Positions 13,740 to 21,993 of a stretch of DNA of 21,993 bases are shown here, piece by piece. Location of the stretch: assembly GCA_024280135.1 (NCBI GenBank), contig JAJRQS010000027.1, positions 1-21,993 on the forward strand, read 5' to 3'. Source of the stretch: Bacteroidota bacterium (GTDB taxonomy: Bacteria; Bacteroidota; Bacteroidia; Chitinophagales; Saprospiraceae). Made by a program: the position numbers and the translations under genes. The notes under the pieces were generated by a model that saw only the letters and a list, made by a program, of their open reading frames with translations, was not told the origin of the DNA and made no database searches. The stretch's first letter is position 1; each line of letters opens with the position of its first letter.

Positions 13740-13750
13740 CAAAAAATAAA

Positions 13751-14548
13751 TTAAACTTGCTTAAGTTCCGAATTACTTTTTATAATTTCTTCCACAAAAG
13801 TGTGATCTGAGAGTATCTCCGCCTTATTCTTCCGCACAACTACTGTATGTTCATAGTGCGCAGAAGGTTTTCTGTCCTTCGTTCGGATAGTCCATCCATC
13901 CTCTTCCTGAACTATATTTTTTGTATTTAGATTTACCATCGGCTCTATCGCGATGACTAAATTTTCTTTCATTAGAATACCTCTTCCTCGCTTGCCATAG
14001 TTTGGGACTTCAGGGTCTTCATGTAATGATTTACCTATACCATGACCCACTAATTCTCTAACAACACCATATCCTTTTTCCTTTTCAGAAAACTGTTGTA
14101 TAGCATAACCTATGTCCCCAATTCTGTTTCCTTTTACCGCTTGTGCAATGCCTCTGTATAGAGATTCTTTTGTCACCCTTAATAGCTCCATCGTTTCTTC
14201 AGCTACGTCTCCTAAAGCATAGGTATAAGCTGCGTCTCCATTGTAGCCATTCATAATTACGCCACAATCAATAGAGATAATGTCCCCATCCTGAAATTCT
14301 CTTTCCGTAGGGATACCATGTACAACTTGTTCATTAATGGAAATGCATAACGAGCCTGGAAAACCTCCGTACCCTTTAAATCCTGGTATTCCACCATGAT
14401 CTCGAATAAATTCTTCCGCCTTTGCGTCAATAAAAGCTCCAGTTATTCCAGGTTTTAGAAAAGAGCCTGCGTGCGCTAAAGTACGACAAACCATCAGACA
14501 ACTCTCCCTAATTAGTTCAACCTCCTCTTCTGTCTTGTAGTATATCAT
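13751..14548 (-). CDS. map: Type I methionine aminopeptidase
   Basis: The 265 residues match type I MetAP, which removes the initiator Met from nascent proteins. The expected residues are visible: H77 (QVVHGIP), the metal ligands D94 (IDCGV), D105 (NGDAAY), H169 (VGHGIG), E202 (IEPMV) and E233 (HYEHTVVV). The cytoplasmic enzyme uses two divalent metals. It lies between secY and infA, an arrangement shared by many bacteria. adk is absent between secY and map. Confidence 0.97.
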   Translation of the reverse strand: MIYYKTEEEVELIRESCLMVCRTLAHAGSFLKPGITGAFIDAKAEEFIRDHGGIPGFKGYGGFPGSLCISINEQVVHGIPTEREFQDGDIISIDCGVIMNGYNGDAAYTYALGDVAEETMELLRVTKESLYRGIAQAVKGNRIGDIGYAIQQFSEKEKGYGVVRELVGHGIGKSLHEDPEVPNYGKRGRGILMKENLVIAIEPMVNLNTKNIVQEEDGWTIRTKDRKPSAHYEHTVVVRKNKAEILSDHTFVEEIIKSNSELKQV

Positions 14549-14568
14549 AGTTTTCTTTCCCGTAGTGT

Positions 14569-15924
14569 TTACATGCTTGCACCAATGCCTTGCATTCCAC
14601 TACCTCGGCCTTGTAATTTACCTGATTTAATTAAACCATCGTATTTACTCATTAATAAGTAACTTTCAATTTGCTGTAAAGTATCCAATGCAACACCGAC
14701 AAGTATCAGAAGAGATGTTCCTCCAAAGAAATAGGCAAAGCCTTGGTGTACTCCAAAGATACTTGCAAAAGCAGGCATAATGGCTATGATTCCCAAGGCA
14801 ATCGCTCCAGGCAGTGTAATTCTACTGGTAATGGTATCTATAAATTCAGCAGTAGCATTTCCAGGTTTGACACCAGGAATGAATGCATTTTGTTGCTTCA
14901 AATATTCTGAATATTGCTTTGGATCTACTATCAAGGCAGTGTATATGTAAGTAAACAACACAATCAAAATAAAGAATACAATATTATACGGTAATGAGGT
15001 AAAATCACTCATTGAACGAGCAAATGCGGATGACTCTCCTCCTACTTGACGACCCAACATAGATGGAAGACACATCAAAGCTTGCGCAAAAATTATTGGC
15101 ATTACTCCTGATGCATTTAATTTTACTGGAATAAAATCTCTAGCTCCAGCTACAGGAACACTACCTGCACTTCGCCCGACCATTCTTTTCGCAAATTGTA
15201 TTGGAATTTTTCTAATTGCTTGTGTAATCATTACAGTAACCATAACAACTAAAAACAAAAATACCATTTCTAAAACGAAGGAAATCAATCCTCCATTACT
15301 GCCAATTTTAGATTCTATCTCTGATATAAAAGCTTGCGGCAAACTGACTATGATTCCTATTAAGATTAATAATGAAACTCCATTTCCTACTCCTCGTTCA
15401 GTGATACGCTCACCCAACCACATGGCAAAAATGGTCCCAGTCATTAAAATGATTGTATTCGATACCCAAAAGACGGCCGAAGTAACATTAGGATCTACTG
15501 CTCCTTTAGACCAAATCATACCTAGGTATGCAGTACCTTGAACCAAGGTAATCAAAACGGTCAGTAAACGAGTAATTTGTGTAATCTTTTTTCTGCCGGA
15601 CTCACCTTCCTTAGACTGCAGCCTTTGAAAATAAGGGACTGCAAAACCTAATACTTGAATAACAATAGATGCAGTAATATAGGGCATAATACCCAACGCA
15701 AAAACAGATGCCATTTTAAAAGCACCTCCTGTAAACATATTAATCAATCCAACCAAATCCCCAGGATTGTCTGAACCCATTTCTAATTTTGAGGGTACTA
15801 CGCCTGGTAAAACCACAAAAGCTCCAATTCTATATACTAGAATTAGACCTAATGTTACAAGAATTCTTTTACGAAGTTCTTCTATGTTCCAAATATTCTT
15901 AATCGTTTCGAAAAATCGTTTCAT
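14569..15924 (-). CDS. secY: Protein translocase subunit SecY
   Basis: The 451 residues and about ten hydrophobic segments fit SecY, the channel of the SecYEG translocon in the inner membrane. Signatures are FFETIKNIWNIEELRKRILV, TGGAFKMASVFALGIMPYIT, the conserved GERITERGVGNGVSLLI loop, and KQQNAFIPGVKPGNATAEFI. SecY passes signal-peptide proteins to the periplasm, including the giant T9SS substrate in this window. It lies between rplO and map. A 97-nt gap before it holds a weak candidate promoter (15985-15992). Confidence 0.98.
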   Translation of the reverse strand: MKRFFETIKNIWNIEELRKRILVTLGLILVYRIGAFVVLPGVVPSKLEMGSDNPGDLVGLINMFTGGAFKMASVFALGIMPYITASIVIQVLGFAVPYFQRLQSKEGESGRKKITQITRLLTVLITLVQGTAYLGMIWSKGAVDPNVTSAVFWVSNTIILMTGTIFAMWLGERITERGVGNGVSLLILIGIIVSLPQAFISEIESKIGSNGGLISFVLEMVFLFLVVMVTVMITQAIRKIPIQFAKRMVGRSAGSVPVAGARDFIPVKLNASGVMPIIFAQALMCLPSMLGRQVGGESSAFARSMSDFTSLPYNIVFFILIVLFTYIYTALIVDPKQYSEYLKQQNAFIPGVKPGNATAEFIDTITSRITLPGAIALGIIAIMPAFASIFGVHQGFAYFFGGTSLLILVGVALDTLQQIESYLLMSKYDGLIKSGKLQGRGSGMQGIGASM

Positions 15925-15984
15925 CTGCTATTTTCTATTTTCGGCTGAGAAGAAAACTACTTTCTTATAGTTTTCAGTTGGCTA

Positions 15985-15992
15985 CAAATATA
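15985..15992 (-). promoter_or_regulatory. Weak candidate -7 element in the rplO-secY gap
   Basis: TATATTTG on the minus strand matches TAnnTTTG in the longest internal gap of the superoperon. TTG triplets upstream are at 14 and 26 nt, not the expected 19-21, so the call is weak. Confidence 0.3.
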
Positions 15993-16021
15993 GCCTAAGT
16001 TTTGCTCAAGTATTTCGACAA

Positions 16022-16471
16022 TTACTTTACAAGCGTGATAGTACCGCCCTGTCCCGTAACAACCTCCATGGCCTTCTTTGATGCAGCATGTGCTTCAATA
16101 GAAACAGCCTTTTTAAGTTCACCGTATGCCAAAACTTTCAACAATTCACCTTTTTTTAAAATCTTATTTTCTCTTAAGACTTCTAGTGTGATTGCATCCA
16201 AGTTATACTTATCAGCAATCTCTTGGATTCTGCTCAAATTTAACGGAACATACGCTATTCTGTTTCGAGAAAAGAATCCACGCTTAGGTAAACGGCCCTG
16301 CAAGGGCATTTGTCCACCTTCGAACCCTCTTTTCTTACTGTATCCAGACCGAGATTTTTGTCCATTATGTCCACGAGTAGAAGTACCCCCTCTGCCGCTT
16401 CCTTGACCACGTCCAACTCTCTTATTGCTCTGTATGGAACCTTTAGCTGGTTTTAAATTATTAAGTTTCAT
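16022..16471 (-). CDS. rplO: 50S ribosomal protein L15
   Basis: The 149 residues have the L15 length. The extended N-terminus is glycine- and arginine-rich (VGRGQGSGRGGTSTRGHNGQ), followed by GYSKKRGFEGGQMPLQGRLP and the globular C-terminal part with LKKGELLKVLAYGELKKAVS. L15 threads its tail into 23S rRNA during late 50S assembly. It follows rpmD after a gap of 28 nt and precedes secY, the canonical order. Confidence 0.98.
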   Translation of the reverse strand: MKLNNLKPAKGSIQSNKRVGRGQGSGRGGTSTRGHNGQKSRSGYSKKRGFEGGQMPLQGRLPKRGFFSRNRIAYVPLNLSRIQEIADKYNLDAITLEVLRENKILKKGELLKVLAYGELKKAVSIEAHAASKKAMEVVTGQGGTITLVK

Positions 16472-16499
16472 CTATCTAAATTTTAATAACCTAGTACGG

Positions 16500-16679
16500 T
16501 TATGCTTGTTCAGTTACAATCAAGTGTGCAACTTTTGCCACCATTCCCAATATTTGTGGGGTAGGTGTATGCTCCACCGTCTGATTAATCTTCTTAAGAC
16601 CTAAAGCCTTAAGCGTATTTTTTTGTCTTTTCGTGCGATCAATAGCACTTTTAACTTGTGTAATTCTTATCTTTCCCAT
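16500..16679 (-). CDS. rpmD: 50S ribosomal protein L30
   Basis: A 59-codon frame from ATG (16679-16677) to TAA (16502-16500) reads MGKIRITQVKSAIDRTKRQK, then NTLKALGLKKINQTVEHTPT and PQILGMVAKVAHLIVTE. This is the complete bacterial short form of L30. The KIRITQVKSAI opening and LKALGLKKI are the family signatures. It sits between rpsE (12-nt gap) and rplO, where rpmD is expected. Confidence 0.97.
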   Translation of the reverse strand: MGKIRITQVKSAIDRTKRQKNTLKALGLKKINQTVEHTPTPQILGMVAKVAHLIVTEQA

Positions 16680-16691
16680 TAGTTTCTTGTT

Positions 16692-17231
16692 TTAGCCGTT
16701 AAAAACTTTCCCTACTGGAATGTTTCTTTGTTTTGCGACAGTCAAAGGAGATCTTAGCTTTAAAAGTGCATCAATCGTCGCTTTCACCACATTATGCGGA
16801 TTCGTAGAGCCCAATGACTTTGCCAATACATTGTGTACACCTGCCAATTCTAAAACCGCACGCATCGCACCACCTGCAATTACACCTGTACCACTTGAAG
16901 CTGGCTTAATAAACACCTTGGCAGCACTAAATTTACCCTTTTGTTCGTGTGGAATAGTTCCTTTATAAACAGGAACCTTTACCAAGTTTCTTTTCGCATC
17001 ATCAATTGCTTTTGCAATTGCTTCAGAAACCTGTCTAGCTTTTCCTAAACCGTGTCCCACCGTTCCATCTCCATCGCCTACGACGACAATAGCTGCAAAA
17101 CTAAAGGTACGACCTCCTTTGGTCACCTTTGCTACACGATTAACGGTAACAAGTCTATCTTGTAGGTTGCTATCTCCTCTAGAATCTCTAGAGTCTTTCT
17201 TACCTTTGTTATTTTTTCTTTCTCTGGCCAT
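16692..17231 (-). CDS. rpsE: 30S ribosomal protein S5
   Basis: The 179 residues consist of a short basic N-terminal tail ([14 protein letters not shown]), a double-stranded-RNA-binding-like domain (about 24-87, [20 protein letters not shown] and [16 protein letters not shown]) and the C-terminal S5 domain ([39 protein letters not shown]). S5 helps decoding accuracy and mRNA unwinding at the entry channel. It lies between rplR and rpmD. The tail is slightly longer than in E. coli. Confidence 0.98.
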   Translation of the reverse strand: MARERKNNKGKKDSRDSRGDSNLQDRLVTVNRVAKVTKGGRTFSFAAIVVVGDGDGTVGHGLGKARQVSEAIAKAIDDAKRNLVKVPVYKGTIPHEQKGKFSAAKVFIKPASSGTGVIAGGAMRAVLELAGVHNVLAKSLGSTNPHNVVKATIDALLKLRSPLTVAKQRNIPVGKVFNG

Positions 17232-17252
17232 TATACTGGTGTATGGTGTGAA

Positions 17253-17594
17253 TTAAAAGTGTAAACCTTTCTCTCTAGCACCTTCTGCTAAAGCTTTTAC
17301 ACGTCCGTGATACAAGTAACCACCTCTATCAAATACAGACGCTTTAATGTTTTTAGCCAAGGCTCTTTCTGCAATCATCTCCCCTACTCTCGTAGCGATT
17401 TCGCTTCTAGTTCCTTTATCGGAAACTTCCTTTGAGGAAGCACCAACAAGTGTTACACCTTTTCTATCGTCAATTAACTGGCAATAAATGTGGTTGTTAC
17501 TTCTAAACACGTTCATTCTTGGACGTGCAGCCGTACCCTTGACTTTTTTTCGAATTCTTAAATGAATTCTTTTTCTTTTTGTTAACTTTCCCAT
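17253..17594 (-). CDS. rplR: 50S ribosomal protein L18
   Basis: From the ATG at 17594 the protein has 113 residues, the usual L18 size: [20 protein letters not shown], then [20 protein letters not shown] and [20 protein letters not shown] at the end. L18 binds 5S rRNA together with L5. The frame stays open upstream to 17708, but that would overlap the rplF 3' end by about 95 nt and add residues foreign to L18, so I use the internal ATG. The gap to rplF is 19 nt. Confidence 0.96.
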   Translation of the reverse strand: MGKLTKRKRIHLRIRKKVKGTAARPRMNVFRSNNHIYCQLIDDRKGVTLVGASSKEVSDKGTRSEIATRVGEMIAERALAKNIKASVFDRGGYLYHGRVKALAEGAREKGLHF

Positions 17595-17613
17595 GCTAAA
17601 AGCTCTTCTTAGT

Positions 17614-18168
17614 TTATGCAGAAGCAGTTTTACCTGCCTTTCTTCTGAGGATTTCTCCTTTATACTTAATACCTTTTCCTTTGTACGGTTCAGGCTTACG
17701 GAAAGCACGAATCTTTGCAGCTACCTCTCCGATAAGCTGCTTGTCGATACCCTCTAATTTAATTAATGGTGGTTTCCCTTTCTCTGTAATTGTTTCCAAC
17801 TTCAAATCGTCAGGAATATAAAACATAATAGGGTGCGAATACCCCACCTGAATTTCTAACAAATTACCTTTATTGGAAGCTCTATATCCTACCCCAATTA
17901 ATTCTAGTTCTTTCACATAACCCTCCGTTACACCCACAATCATGTTGTTCAAAAGTGAACGATACAATCCGTGCATTGCCTTGTGGCGGTTTTGATTTGT
18001 TGGGCGTTTCACAAGTATTATTCCTTCATTCATTTCTATAGAAATGTCTGGATCTACTGCCTGTGTTAAAGTTCCCTTTGGACCTTTAATCGTCACTAGA
18101 TTAGCAGCGTCAATGTTGACTTCTACTTTTTCTGGGACTGATATCGGTGCGTTTCCTATTCTTGACAT
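17614..18168 (-). CDS. rplF: 50S ribosomal protein L6
   Basis: The 184 residues fit L6, built of two similar domains. Signatures are [35 protein letters not shown]-like [20 protein letters not shown], and the C-terminal [20 protein letters not shown] with [11 protein letters not shown]6 sits near the sarcin-ricin loop and factor-binding site of the 50S. It lies between rpsH and rplR. Confidence 0.98.
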   Translation of the reverse strand: MSRIGNAPISVPEKVEVNIDAANLVTIKGPKGTLTQAVDPDISIEMNEGIILVKRPTNQNRHKAMHGLYRSLLNNMIVGVTEGYVKELELIGVGYRASNKGNLLEIQVGYSHPIMFYIPDDLKLETITEKGKPPLIKLEGIDKQLIGEVAAKIRAFRKPEPYKGKGIKYKGEILRRKAGKTASA

Positions 18169-18187
18169 GATTAATTTTCTTCAAAAA

Positions 18188-18589
18188 TTAGTAAATGGTA
18201 CAAAGGACTTCCCCTCCTACATTATTCTTTTTTGCCTCTTTACCTGTTATAACACCCTTCGATGTCGAAACAATTGCAATACCTAATCCATTAATTACAC
18301 GAGGCATGTCGTTTGCACCAAAATATTGTCTCAACCCTGGCTTAGAGAAGCGCTTTAGGTTTCTAATAACTGGCAACTTGCTAATGGGGTCATATTTCAA
18401 TGCTATTTTGATAATCCCTTGTTTGTCGTCTTCAACAAACTTGTATTTCAAGATATAGCCTTGATTGTAAAGTATCTCTGTGATACTTTTTTTCATTTTA
18501 GAAGCAGGAATATCAACTACCTTGTGCCCAGCAGCCTGCGCATTTCGGATTCTTGTTAAATAGTCTGCAATTGGATCAGTAACGTACAT
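18188..18589 (-). CDS. rpsH: 30S ribosomal protein S8
   Basis: The 133 residues match S8: [20 protein letters not shown] near the N-terminus and [20 protein letters not shown] with [12 protein letters not shown] at the end. S8 binds the central domain of 16S rRNA and is essential for platform assembly. In E. coli it represses the spc operon; no comparable leader structure was identified in this window. It lies between rpsN and rplF. Confidence 0.98.
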   Translation of the reverse strand: MYVTDPIADYLTRIRNAQAAGHKVVDIPASKMKKSITEILYNQGYILKYKFVEDDKQGIIKIALKYDPISKLPVIRNLKRFSKPGLRQYFGANDMPRVINGLGIAIVSTSKGVITGKEAKKNNVGGEVLCTIY

Positions 18590-18607
18590 TTTCAGTTTTC
18601 TTTTTAA

Positions 18608-18877
18608 TTACCAACTAGCTTTAGTTATACCAGGAATTTTTCCTGCTAAAGCCATTTCACGAAAGGTCACTCTACTAATTCCAAAACGTCTCATATATCC
18701 TTTTGGACGACCAGTAAGTTTACACCTATTGTGCAACCTCACAGCAGAAGAGTTTTTCGGCAATTTGTCCAACGCCTCATAATCTCCAGCTTCCTTTAAT
18801 TTTTTTCTTAGGTCCGCATATTTTGCGACCATCTTTTCTCTCTTCCGCTCTCTCGCTATTAATGATTTCTTTGCCAT
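18608..18877 (-). CDS. rpsN: 30S ribosomal protein S14, zinc-free long form
   Basis: The 89 residues correspond to the long S14 type: [63 protein letters not shown]. Only one cysteine is present, so the CxxC zinc ribbon of the short form is absent. S14 helps assemble the 30S head. It lies between rplE (5-nt gap) and rpsH. Confidence 0.97.
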   Translation of the reverse strand: MAKKSLIARERKREKMVAKYADLRKKLKEAGDYEALDKLPKNSSAVRLHNRCKLTGRPKGYMRRFGISRVTFREMALAGKIPGITKASW

Positions 18878-18882
18878 AAAGC

Positions 18883-19452
18883 TTAGTTGTTTTTATTTTG
18901 ATTCTTAAAAGGCAAACCAAAAGCTTTTAACAATGCCAAAGCCTCCGCATCTGTCTTTGCAGTAGTAACAAACGATATATCCATTCCCATAATCCGATTA
19001 ATCTTATCCAGGTTAATCTCAGGGAAAATGATTTGTTCTTTGATGCCCATAGAATAGTTTCCACGTCCATCAAAACCTTTTTCATTAATACCTCTAAAAT
19101 CTCTTACACGAGGTAGAGAAATAGAAACGAATCTTTCCAAAAATTCAAACATCATCGTTTCTCTTAAAGTTACTTTGACAGCAATAGGCATACCTTCTCT
19201 AAGCTTAAAGTTAGACACAGAGCGTTTTGCATTAATAATAAGTGGTTTTTGTCCAGTTATTAGCGTAAGCTCTTCAGCTGCATTATCAATCAGCTTTTTA
19301 TCGTTTACTGCATCACCAACCGTTTGGTTAATCGTAATTTTAGACAAACGAGGTACTTGCATGACAGACTTATAATTGAACTGCTTCATCAAAGCAGGCA
19401 CAATGGTCTCGTTGTAGTATCCCTTCAGGGATGGAGTTGTTGTAGTCATCAT
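18883..19452 (-). CDS. rplE: 50S ribosomal protein L5
   Basis: The 189 residues match L5: [60 protein letters not shown] and [21 protein letters not shown]5 binds 5S rRNA and contacts P-site tRNA and S13. Its ATG overlaps the rplX stop codon by one base (TAATG), so the two are translationally coupled. A second ATG follows at once, so the start could be one codon later. Confidence 0.98.
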   Translation of the reverse strand: MMTTTTPSLKGYYNETIVPALMKQFNYKSVMQVPRLSKITINQTVGDAVNDKKLIDNAAEELTLITGQKPLIINAKRSVSNFKLREGMPIAVKVTLRETMMFEFLERFVSISLPRVRDFRGINEKGFDGRGNYSMGIKEQIIFPEINLDKINRIMGMDISFVTTAKTDAEALALLKAFGLPFKNQNKNN

Positions 19453-19802
19453 TAAATTATTTCGCCAGATTTTTTAGAATATCTAACTAGTTTTCCATCA
19501 ACTAATTTACGGCCGATTCTAGTAGGGTTTCCAGACTTATCAATTACCATCAGCTTCGCAACGTGCAAAGCAGCTTCCTCTTGAATACGTCCTCCTTCAC
19601 TATTTTGAGTTGGTTTCAAATGCTTTGTCACCATATTTACGCCTTCAACAAGCGCTTTACCAAGTTTTGGAAAAACTTTAACTACTTTTCCTTTCTTGCC
19701 TTTACTATTTCCGGAAATGACCATAACCATATCATCCTTTTTGATGTGCAGTTTTGGTGCAAAGCGTTTTCCAGATTTATATTCTTTCTTTTTCAGTGCC
19801 AT
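19452..19802 (-). CDS. rplX: 50S ribosomal protein L24
   Basis: The 116 residues contain a KOW motif (about 24-50, [20 protein letters not shown]) and then [20 protein letters not shown] with [21 protein letters not shown]24 starts 50S assembly by binding the 5' domain of 23S rRNA. The N-terminus is longer and more basic than in E. coli. It lies between rplN and rplE, with a 1-nt overlap to rplE. Confidence 0.98.
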   Translation of the reverse strand: MALKKKEYKSGKRFAPKLHIKKDDMVMVISGNSKGKKGKVVKVFPKLGKALVEGVNMVTKHLKPTQNSEGGRIQEEAALHVAKLMVIDKSGNPTRIGRKLVDGKLVRYSKKSGEII

Positions 19803-19813
19803 TTTTCAGTTAT

Positions 19814-20182
19814 TTAAAGTACCTCAGGGGCAAGTGAAACAATCTTCATATAGTCTTTCGCTCTTAACTCTCTAGCTACAGGGCCAAAAATACGTGTTCC
19901 TCTTGGTTCTTCAGAATCATTCAAAAGCACACATGCATTATCATCAAACCGAATATAAGAACCATCGTCTCTACGTAAAGGCTTTTTAGTTCGTACAACA
20001 ACTGCTTTCGTTACTGTACCTTTCTTTACATTTGAACCTGGAAAAGCTGCTTTTACGGTTACCACTATTTGGTCTCCTACTCTAGCATAACGCTGTTTGG
20101 AGTTACCCAAAACTCGAATACAAAGCACTTCCTTAGCACCACTATTATCTGCAACTTTCAGTCTTGACTCTTGCTGTATCAT
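19814..20182 (-). CDS. rplN: 50S ribosomal protein L14
   Basis: The 122 residues match L14 in length and sequence: [20 protein letters not shown], then [40 protein letters not shown] and [21 protein letters not shown]14 forms intersubunit bridges and is the contact site of RsfS-type silencing factors. It lies between rpsQ and rplX. Confidence 0.98.
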   Translation of the reverse strand: MIQQESRLKVADNSGAKEVLCIRVLGNSKQRYARVGDQIVVTVKAAFPGSNVKKGTVTKAVVVRTKKPLRRDDGSYIRFDDNACVLLNDSEEPRGTRIFGPVARELRAKDYMKIVSLAPEVL

Positions 20183-20205
20183 GATCTTTTGATTAAATTG
20201 ATTTT

Positions 20206-20460
20206 TTACTTAGCTCTCTCAATGATTTCAATCAAGCGCCATCTTTTTCTTTTACTAAGAGGTCTTGTCTCCATAATGTTGACAACATCTCCAACATTGC
20301 AGTCATTCTTTTCATCATGAGCTACAAATTTCTTGGTACGCTTTACAAACTTCCCATAAATAGGATGTTTTATGCGTTTTTCAACTACGACAGTGATAGT
20401 CTTCTCCATTTTATTACTGGATACAACTCCCACTCTTGTTTTTCTAAGATTTCTTTCCAT
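20206..20460 (-). CDS. rpsQ: 30S ribosomal protein S17
   Basis: From the ATG at 20460 this is an 84-residue S17: [40 protein letters not shown] and [20 protein letters not shown]. The OB fold binds 16S rRNA helices of the 5' domain. The frame continues upstream to 20526, but that would overlap rpmC and add 22 unrelated residues, so the start at 20460 is preferred; an ATG one codon earlier is possible. The gap to the rpmC stop is about 19 nt. Confidence 0.96.
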   Translation of the reverse strand: MERNLRKTRVGVVSSNKMEKTITVVVEKRIKHPIYGKFVKRTKKFVAHDEKNDCNVGDVVNIMETRPLSKRKRWRLIEIIERAK

Positions 20461-20479
20461 CATTTCTCTTATTTCGGTA

Positions 20480-20743
20480 CTATCGTTTTTTTCTACGACG
20501 TTGTACTTTTTTTGATCTTTTTGCAAGCATTTCAGGAGTCATCTCCGCAATTTCATGCTGTCTAATAAGTGTTTTAACTCTAGCAATATTTCGTCTTTTT
20601 TTACGAAGACTAAGCGGGTCTTCTAGACCCATTGCTGCATGGTCAAACTCATTGTCAACCAATTCTATCTCCATGCTAGTTAATTTCTCTTTTAACTGCT
20701 CGACAGACATATCTTTAAATTCGTTCTTTTTAGTAGAAGCCAT
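20480..20743 (-). CDS. rpmC: 50S ribosomal protein L29, extended C-terminus
   Basis: The 87 residues include the L29 helical hairpin: [20 protein letters not shown] and [18 protein letters not shown]. The family is usually about 60-70 long; the tail [20 protein letters not shown] is extra and basic. L29 lies by the peptide exit tunnel and is part of the docking site for SRP and trigger factor. It lies between rplP and rpsQ. Confidence 0.95.
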   Translation of the reverse strand: MASTKKNEFKDMSVEQLKEKLTSMEIELVDNEFDHAAMGLEDPLSLRKKRRNIARVKTLIRQHEIAEMTPEMLAKRSKKVQRRRKKR

Positions 20744-20755
20744 ATTGCAACAATT

Positions 20756-21175
20756 TTACGATCTTAGATCGGTTCTTTTTACAGTTTTAGTTAATACAGG
20801 CAGTTTTTGAGCTGCTAATCTAAAAGCCTCTTTTGCTAATTCAAAGTCCACTCCATCAATCTCAAATAACACACGTCCTGGTTTAATCTGAGCTATATAG
20901 TGATCTACAGCACCTTTACCTTTACCCATCCGTACTTCTAACGGTTTAGCGGTTATTGGCTTGTCTGGAAATATTCTAATCCAAACTTTCCCCTCTCTTT
21001 TGAGGTAACGAGTCATTGCAATACGCGCTGCCTCTATTTGTCTAGCAGTCAATCTACCAGTCTCTATTGATTTTAAGCCAAAGCTTCCAAAGTCAACAGT
21101 ACTGCCTCTATAGGCCAAACCTCTGTTTCTGCCTTTCTGCTGTTTTCTGTATTTTGTTCTTTTCGGTTGTAACAT
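20756..21175 (-). CDS. rplP: 50S ribosomal protein L16
   Basis: The 139 residues match L16: [60 protein letters not shown] and [21 protein letters not shown]16 organises the tRNA-binding region near the A site of the 50S. It lies between rpsC and rpmC. The 67-nt gap before it carries a TAACTTTG element. Confidence 0.98.
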   Translation of the reverse strand: MLQPKRTKYRKQQKGRNRGLAYRGSTVDFGSFGLKSIETGRLTARQIEAARIAMTRYLKREGKVWIRIFPDKPITAKPLEVRMGKGKGAVDHYIAQIKPGRVLFEIDGVDFELAKEAFRLAAQKLPVLTKTVKRTDLRS

Positions 21176-21209
21176 GACTGTTATTTTTACGCTTCTCCCT
21201 AAGGGGCTG

Positions 21210-21217
21210 CAAAGTTA
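21210..21217 (-). promoter_or_regulatory. Weak candidate -7 element in the rpsC-rplP gap
   Basis: TAACTTTG on the minus strand matches TAnnTTTG, 35 nt before the rplP ATG. The expected TTG at -33 is missing (TAGA there). It may be a weak internal promoter or chance. Confidence 0.3.
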
Positions 21218-21242
21218 CGTCTTTATTCTTTTAAAATCTAGT

Positions 21243-21950
21243 TTAACGACGTCTATTTCTTCTTCCTCCTCCTTTTCTATTTTGATTTCCTCTTTCCTTA
21301 ACAGAAGTAGGCATTAAATCGCGTTTGGTTAGGACTTCTCCTTTAAATATCCAAACTTTGATTCCTAGGATTCCATACATAGTCAAAGCTTCCACTAAAG
21401 CATAATCTATATCAGCTCTAAACGTATGTAAAGGAATTCTTCCTTCTTTGTATTCTTCAGAACGGGCTATTTCTGCACCATTCAGACGACCAGAAATTCT
21501 AATCTTAATTCCACCTGCTCCAGCTCTAGTTGAAGACTGAATAGAACCTTTAATCGCTCTTCTATAATTCATTCTTGCTTCTAGCTGGCGGGCAATTGTC
21601 TCCCCCACGATATAAGCATCAAGCTCTGGACGGCGAATTTCATGAATATTGATTTGGACATCTTTACCCGTTAATTTTCTTAATTCTCGCTTCAGTTGCT
21701 CTACTTCTTTACCTGCTCTACCGATAACGATACCAGGTCGTGAAGTATGAATAGTAACAGTCACTCTTTTTAAAGTACGCTCTAGTACGATACGAGAGAT
21801 TCCTCCTCTACTTACACGTGCTCTTAAATAACGACGTATTTTTTCGTCTTGAACAACATTCTCAGCAAAATTTTTGCCTCCGAACCAATTAGACTCCCAC
21901 CCACGGATGATGCCTAATCTATTGCCTATTGGATTTGTCTTTTGACCCAT
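21243..21950 (-). CDS. rpsC: 30S ribosomal protein S3
   Basis: From [20 protein letters not shown] (ATG at 21950) the protein has 235 residues. A KH domain follows (about 60-110, [20 protein letters not shown] with the GxxG loop GRAG), then the C-terminal S3 domain ([38 protein letters not shown]) and a basic tail. S3 lines the mRNA entry channel and has helicase activity there. The frame opens 8 codons earlier (21974), but MGQKTNP is the conserved S3 start and the longer form would overlap rplV. Confidence 0.97.
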   Translation of the reverse strand: MGQKTNPIGNRLGIIRGWESNWFGGKNFAENVVQDEKIRRYLRARVSRGGISRIVLERTLKRVTVTIHTSRPGIVIGRAGKEVEQLKRELRKLTGKDVQINIHEIRRPELDAYIVGETIARQLEARMNYRRAIKGSIQSSTRAGAGGIKIRISGRLNGAEIARSEEYKEGRIPLHTFRADIDYALVEALTMYGILGIKVWIFKGEVLTKRDLMPTSVKERGNQNRKGGGRRNRRR

Positions 21951-21960
21951 TGTGGATGAT

Positions 21961-21993
21961 TTATGCTTCTTCAATTTCTACCACAGAAGACTC
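21961..21993 (-). CDS. rplV: 50S ribosomal protein L22, C-terminal end (cut by window edge)
   Basis: Ten codons and a TAA read [10 protein letters not shown], an acidic tail, 10 nt before rpsC. The tail is too short to identify by sequence. The call rests on gene order, since rplV precedes rpsC in nearly all bacteria. Confidence 0.6.
   Translation of the reverse strand, partial: ESSVVEIEEA

Noticed and set aside
17595..17708. N-terminal extension of L18
   Set aside because: It overlaps rplF and its residues do not resemble L18; the canonical start MGKLTKR is at 17594.
20461..20526. N-terminal extension of S17
   Set aside because: It overlaps rpmC, and MERNLRKTR is the conserved start.
21951..21974. 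N-terminal extension of S3
   Set aside because: It overlaps the end of rplV, and MGQKTNP is the universal S3 start.
1..21993. Mobile element, prophage, toxin-antitoxin or defence system
   Set aside because: No transposase, integrase, terminal repeat, tRNA site or defence gene is visible; the gene content is core plus one surface protein.

Overview
This window is an AT-rich chromosomal segment of a Bacteroidota bacterium. Four things point there: the ribosomal protein forms; the lack of clear Shine-Dalgarno sequences; several promoters matching the Bacteroidota type (TTG/TTTG, about 19-21 nt, TAnnTTTG); and a huge secreted protein ending in a type IX secretion (T9SS) sorting domain. The L17 protein carries a C-terminal helix-hairpin-helix extension that I associate with Saprospiria-like lineages; that finer placement is an inference.

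Layout. Positions 1-946 (minus) hold the start of nusA behind rimP. A hairpin with a U-tract lies between a good candidate promoter and the rimP start. Positions 1052-1189 (minus) hold a 45-residue single-span membrane protein. Positions 1270-1932 (minus) encode a LuxR/NarL-type response regulator with its own terminator. It is divergent from an LpxL/HtrB-like lipid A acyltransferase (2081-2971, plus), which converges with a DUF900-like alpha/beta hydrolase (2968-3771, minus).

Positions 3957-9745 (minus) hold one giant surface protein gene of about 1,930 codons. It has a signal peptide, an unknown N-terminal domain, a HYR domain interrupted by a C-type lectin domain, six SdrD-B-like repeats, three more HYR domains, a PKD/Ig-like module, an unknown beta-rich domain, a fibronectin-like segment and a T9SS sorting domain. 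The reading frame breaks near 9196-9198, where one A seems to be missing. A (C)8 tract lies just downstream of its promoter.

From 10054 to the end (minus) runs the S10-spc-alpha ribosomal superoperon. In transcription order it reads rplV (end only), rpsC, rplP, rpmC, rpsQ, rplN, rplX, rplE, rpsN, rpsH, rplF, rplR, rpsE, rpmD, rplO, secY, map, infA, rpmJ, rpsM, rpsK, rpsD, rpoA, rplQ and a strong terminator. The two genes missing from the supplied ORF set, rpmJ and rpmD, are present and intact. The order is canonical, with no adk between secY and map.

Most of the window is core translation, transcription and secretion machinery, and I see no convincing new multi-gene system. The accessory interest is the giant lectin/HYR/SdrD-B surface protein with its frame break, near-identical tandem repeats and poly-C leader, followed by the rimP leader hairpin, the L17 extension and the zinc-ligand-free L36.
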